Origin: Gordionus sp. m RMFG-2023
Taxonomy: Eukaryota > Nematomorpha > Gordioida > Chordodea > Parachordodidae
Reading direction: 5' to 3'
Assembly (NCBI RefSeq): GCF_954871325.1
Contig: NC_088775.1
Coordinates: 59,497,561-59,561,560 of the forward strand
Length of the DNA: 64,000 bases
Each line of letters opens with the position of its first letter. The first letter of the stretch is position 1. The notes under the pieces are model-generated. The model ran no database searches. It saw only the letters and a program-made list of their open reading frames with translations, and had not been told where the DNA came from. Positions 59,836-64,000 of this stretch are shown piece by piece. Both the position numbers and the translations under genes were made by a program.

Positions 59836-60359
59836 CCATCAAGAAAGACGGGTTATTATACTTTTCTCCCTTATTCGATGATAGATAAATCAGAAATTAA
59901 GAATATCTTATGAGGTGTTATTCACAAATTTACCTCTTTTTCTCCTAAATTTTAATATTTTTTACAAAATATTAGTAAAGTATATTTAGTAAACTAACTT
60001 ATTACCCCTCAACCCCATCATTCTTGACGGGTTATTAGCTAGTATTAATATACTATCTGATTAAAAATAGTCATAAAAATATTTTCGCTATTTTATTTTA
60101 AAAGATGGATTGCAATTTTTTTTAAAATAATACAGATTTTTTCCAGTTTTTTATCATGTTTTTTTCCTTTTTTTTCGCATTTTTTTTCGTCAGGTATTTT
60201 CGGTCTAGTTATTTTCCACTTTTTCTCTGGGATTCCATTCATATATATAATGAAATTTCAAAATTGTAAATTAAATTCCAATATTATTACTTCAAATTTA
60301 ATAATAATGATCTAAGATTTATATATTTAATTTATAAGTAGCACGCTAACGAACGCTAT
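59836..60359. other. intron 4, unrecognised
   Basis: No family recognised. GACGGGTTATTA occurs twice in inverse orientation (59852 and 60030), perhaps remnants of a small element. Confidence 0.35.
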
Positions 60360-60367
60360 ATCGTTAT

Positions 60368-60797
60368 CAGAGACATTCATAGGCCGGCCCACAGGCCCAT
60401 ACCCTGGCTATATTACATTTTCTAGCGTGCCTGGATTAAAAAAAAATTTTTTTAATGGGCTGGGCTTGGGCCTAAAATTTTTAAATTTAAATTTAGATTA
60501 TTTAAAACAGTTGCTAATTTAAAAAAATACTGTTTTTCTTCTTCTAATAATAAATTTCAGTATTGTAAACAAAATGATTGCCTAAATATTTAAATATTGT
60601 TTATTTACATTAAATAAAAAAAAATTAAATTTTTGGATATGGGCTTGGGCCGGGTTTGGAAAATTTTTTTAAAACTTATCATGGGCTTGGGCATTTTTTT
60701 TAACATTAGATATGGGCCAGGCTTGGGCCTAAAAAATTTTTTTACCGCGGGCCTGGGCCGGGCTTGGTCAAAAAATTAAGGCCACTGAAAGTCTCTG
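60368..60797. mobile_element. GC-rich MITE (GCM family), perfect 8-bp duplication
   Basis: Starts CAGAGACATTCATAGGCCGG and ends GGCCACTGAAAGTCTCTG. ATCGTTAT is repeated exactly at 60360-60367 and 60798-60805. Inside are GGGCTTGGGCCGGG words between T/A runs. The cleanest boundary evidence for this family. Confidence 0.93.
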
Positions 60798-60809
60798 ATC
60801 GTTATAGAT

Positions 60810-61841
60810 TAGTGCTGTAAACATTTTTAAAAAAATCGAACGCGTTCAACGTTCATTGACAAAAATCGAACGCGTTCACGTTCAAATTCAAAAAATGCGT
60901 TCAAAATTTTATGATAAATTTTTTTTAAAATTAAATTTAATATAAATAAATGCCTTATATTTTTCAACCCAATAGATAGCCATGATAAAAAATAATAGTT
61001 TTATTTTGATAATATAATTATAAATACAATATAATAGAGCGATAAAAAAATAAATTTATAAAAAATTTTTCTTATTAATTTTTAATAATAATTGCTTTTC
61101 AAAATTTTCATCTGATAGGCATGAACGCTTGGCACTTAATACAGCGTTAGCTATACTAAAAACTCGCTCAACAGGGGCAGATGAAGGGATTGCGGTGTTA
61201 TACTTGATAAACATTCTTTTAAAAGGGGGAATTTATTAAAAACATTTAATGTTTTATCCATTGTCTCAAAAAATTGAGCTATGTTATCATCCTCCAATCT
61301 GCCCTCTTCTTCCTCGTCAAAAAAAAAGGATATCTCGGAATTGATTTTAAAACAGTGAAATATTTTTGATAGGGCCATGGTAATTCTAATTCATCTAATA
61401 TTGAATTTTTATTTTCAAAATCTGATGATGAAATATTTATATCCTTGCAAATCCTAATCTATTAAATTAAAATATAAAATATTCAAATTAATAAACTTTA
61501 ATCTTATCTTCTCAAGCAGTAGCACGTTATGGTACGTTAATTGCAATATGAAAGAGGAAAAAGTAAAAACAGCTGATTAAAAAAATATAAGACTTTTTTG
61601 TTAAAAAATGATTAAATATTAATTTTTCAAATAAATAAAAATATAAGACTTTTTTGTTAAAAAATGCGGATTAATATTAATTTTTCAAATAAATAAAAAT
61701 AAAAAGTGTTTTTAAAATTGAACGAACGTAAAATTGAACGCGTTCATCAAAGAAAAGGAACGCGTTCACGTTCAAAGTTCGTCAAAAAAAAGGAACGCCG
61801 TTCATCACCTTTTTTCAAAAAAACGAACTTCGTTCACGACT
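60810..61841 (-). mobile_element. Y-family hAT (TAGTGCTGTAAAC), decayed
   Basis: Starts TAGTGCTGTAAACATTTTT right after the GC-rich MITE's duplication. Both sides are full of GAACGCGTTCACGTTC-type palindromic words (60835-60900 and 61730-61835). The minus-strand frame 61378-61151 has FNKFPLLK, and neighbouring frames near 61200-61130 hold the PSSAPVERVFSIA-like dimerisation remnant. The right end is uncertain and no target duplication was found. Confidence 0.7.
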
Positions 61842-62362
61842 GAAAAGAATGATAAACATAGGATGGAAAATCCTATGAGGTTGGGAAATAGGGATTTCTA
61901 AAATTAACGGCTTTTTAAAATTACTTTTTGTTATTTAATTATTTGTTTATCAAATATCGGTGAATATTAATTTTAATTTCTAACATTTTTTATTCCTTTC
62001 ATTTATTCTAATTTTTAAAATATTTTTATATTCACAATATATTAATTATAATTTTTTATAAAAAACATAAGAACATTTTTTTAAATATATTTTATTTTGA
62101 ACAAAGGAATATGAAAGCGAGTTTATGCGCCCATTTTTAAGTATTAATAAAGTCTGTGAAAATTTTCTTCCATTTAGCGGAATGTAAGACATTAGCATAT
62201 TTCGTGGCTTATATAAAATACTTGAGAATATATAATTAATAAACATGAGTAAATTTATGAGATTCTCAATTATATACTATACGAAATAATGTGTTTTCTT
62301 AGCTAATTTTTATTTTATATATTACATAAATATTTTTTTAAATTAAAACAATCGATATCAAG
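61842..62362. other. intron 4, distal part, nothing recognised
   Basis: A+T-rich, no transposon recognised. It leads to the exon 5 acceptor (ATCGATATCAAG). Confidence 0.5.
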
Positions 62363-62473
62363 TTATTTTTTGCACCCACACCATATTTCATTGGGATACC
62401 TTCCACCTTCCTAAGCACCAAACGAGTATCTTTGCCTAAAGATGTGTGGTTAATCGATTTGGATTCGGATAAG
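62363..62473 (+). CDS. MADD: MADD/Rab3-GEF exon 5: end of DENN core
   Basis: Acceptor ATATCAAG ends at 62362. The exon encodes LFFAPTPYFIGIPSTFLSTK followed by RVSLPKDVWLIDLDSDK. Homologues read [20 protein letters not shown]...MPDDVWLVDLDS, immediately after the ...AEQ that ends exon 4. Phase 0 at the start. I place the end at 62473, before GTTTCT, where homology fades. A donor at GTACAT (~62497) is also possible and would add eight residues. Homologues continue with a proline-rich stretch and the downstream DENN region, which I do not find before the window ends. Confidence 0.92.
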
Positions 62474-64000
62474 GTTTCTTTACAATATTTAACATTTGTA
62501 CATATATTTCACATGTATCATAATCAAAGTCACCCAAAGCTGAACCGAGTTTTATCCACTAATTTTTCAACAAAGTTATTAATTGTATAACTACAAGTAG
62601 GTATATAATTTAAAAGGAAAGAGTAACCCGTTATAGTTTTAAAAAAAACCAGCCCGGTCTTAAATTTTTTTATAAAAAATCAGGCCCTGCCCATTAAAGT
62701 TTTACGAAAAGTCCATCCTGACCCTTTAAAATTTTTTTATATGAATTTTCCGGCCATCTTATTTTTAATGTCTATATTAACTTTACCCACCCCCAATGTC
62801 AATTAAGGCACTTATTTTTTTTCTCTATGGCTATGCTCTCTAACAACCGTTTTATAAATCAATTGTGTTTAAATCTATATTATTCATTTGTAATTTTATC
62901 TTATAAATAAACTATTTAATTTTTTTTAATTTAATATATTATTTTTAGATTTGGTATTTTAGTTAGACAGCTCTTACAAAAAAATAAACATATTTTAATT
63001 TATTTTCTAATAGTATTAATTAAAATTAAAATATTCGCTTTGAATTCAAAAAGATATATTAAAATTTTAATGCCCGGCTGGCCTATTCAAATTTTACAAA
63101 AAATAAAAGATTTGCTAGACCCTGTCTGATATTTTATTGACTGATAGGTTTAATCTTTCAACCTATTTTTTAAAAATAATGTCTTAAAAATAAATTTATT
63201 AAAATAAAATATACACTATTAACAATTATCGCAGTTAGAATTTGAAATGTTCTTCAAAATAAGGTTAATTTTTTTTGAGTATGCTAATTTTACCCAATTC
63301 TTTTGTGACTTTTAGGCATAAAATATCTTTTTGATGAAATCACAATTTTTTTTAAAAAATGATTGATCGTAAAAAATTATTTTTGCTCAAAATTTTGGGC
63401 AATCACGGTATTGTTTTCGTGCAATTGTCTTCGCAATTTGGGTTTCGCATTCACTTTGCTATAAATCTTTCGCAATAAAAGTTTTGCTGAATTAACCAGA
63501 TCTGCATCTATTATTTTTTTTTAAAACTATTGACTAAAAAATTTAGAATATATTGTAAATTGCAATTTTATAGAATAAAATATTCTATGTTTTTGATAAC
63601 TTCGTGTAATATTATCTTAGAAAAAAATTGATCAACCTGCCATTCTAGTTTTTTCTCTTTATTAAATATATATGTTTCAATTTGAGTTTAAACCTATCTT
63701 TTTTGTCATAAATATAATCAATATATTATAAAAATCATTAAATTAGAATGCACCTTGAAAGGGGATTAGGTAGAAAGCCTGAAGTATGGGGGCAAACCCC
63801 TCTTATATATAAAGCCGCTAGGGAAATTTTTCTACGAGGCCGCAATATCCCCTATGTTCCTGGGTGGAAAACTATTAATAATTAATTGGCCATATCTTTA
63901 TCTGAATTCTACTGGTATTCATATTAGAGGTCTGAAACAAGCGGGTTTGAAATGATATACATTAGCCGGGTGGTTGGGCGGGTTAAAAATATTTTCAAAA
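62474..64000. other. start of next MADD intron; GC-rich MITE scraps
   Basis: No further MADD exon recognised. GCM-like scraps at 62640-62760 (CCAGCCCGGTCTTAAATTTT), 63070-63130 and 63950-64000. 63395-63500 repeats TTCGCAAT/TTTCGCATTC words like the right arm of element Z. 63755-63870 is less A+T-rich but not recognised. Confidence 0.4.

Noticed and set aside
62474-62600. Extension of MADD exon 5 to the next stop
   Set aside because: The translated sequence after DSDK does not resemble the proline-rich continuation of homologues; a donor at 62474 or about 62497 is more likely.

Overview
The window is A+T-rich animal DNA (about three quarters A+T by eye). I recognise one host gene. Five coding exons on the + strand (15095-15813, 22788-22941, 33924-34085, 34925-35056, 62363-62473) encode the first ~426 residues of a MADD/Rab3-GEF family protein, a DENN-domain exchange factor for Rab3/Rab27. 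The reading phases fit at each of the four junctions. The 3' end of the gene lies beyond the window. The introns are about 7.0, 11.0, 0.84 and 27.3 kb. The gene is metazoan; composition, long transposon-filled introns and DNA-transposon load suggest an invertebrate, but I cannot place it further.

Nearly everything else recognisable is transposon debris. Left of the gene (1-15 kb) are the edge of a Helitron, a ~115-bp minisatellite cut by a complete hAT element (2831-4973, perfect target duplication), a Mutator-like transposase remnant (5600-6649), one copy of a repeated hAT (hAT-B, 9363-10732), hAT and LINE-like debris, and a nest of small MITEs (12.5-14.4 kb).

Intron 1 (15.8-22.8 kb) holds a four-level nest: an outer hAT-like element (16458-21977) contains a palindromic PIF/Harbinger element (16819-21325), which carries a fold-back MITE and a second hAT-B copy; that copy carries a GC-rich MITE. 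Intron 2 (22.9-33.9 kb) has a 1.5-kb hAT-like element with a perfect 8-bp duplication, a minus-strand hAT relic, several GC-rich MITEs, and hAT-X3 containing a degenerate C-rich tandem array.

Intron 4 (35.1-62.4 kb) contains a 10-kb hAT element (X, 36579-46658, perfect duplication). It was invaded by element Y (itself hosting X2, a sister copy of X) and by element Z, which has inverted subterminal arrays of a 14-bp motif and further insertions inside. Next come a piggyBac-type MITE, an LTR fossil joined exactly to that MITE's TTAA, a broken Ty3/gypsy fossil interrupted by hAT-B and a Z-like MITE, and more hAT and GC-rich debris.

No functional RNA gene, CRISPR array or prokaryote-type operon was seen. 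The one tRNA-like stretch (51742-51769) is a primer-binding site. I did not find a new biological system. The most notable points are the gene reconstruction, the nested chronology, and three element families with inverted, repeat-rich ends.
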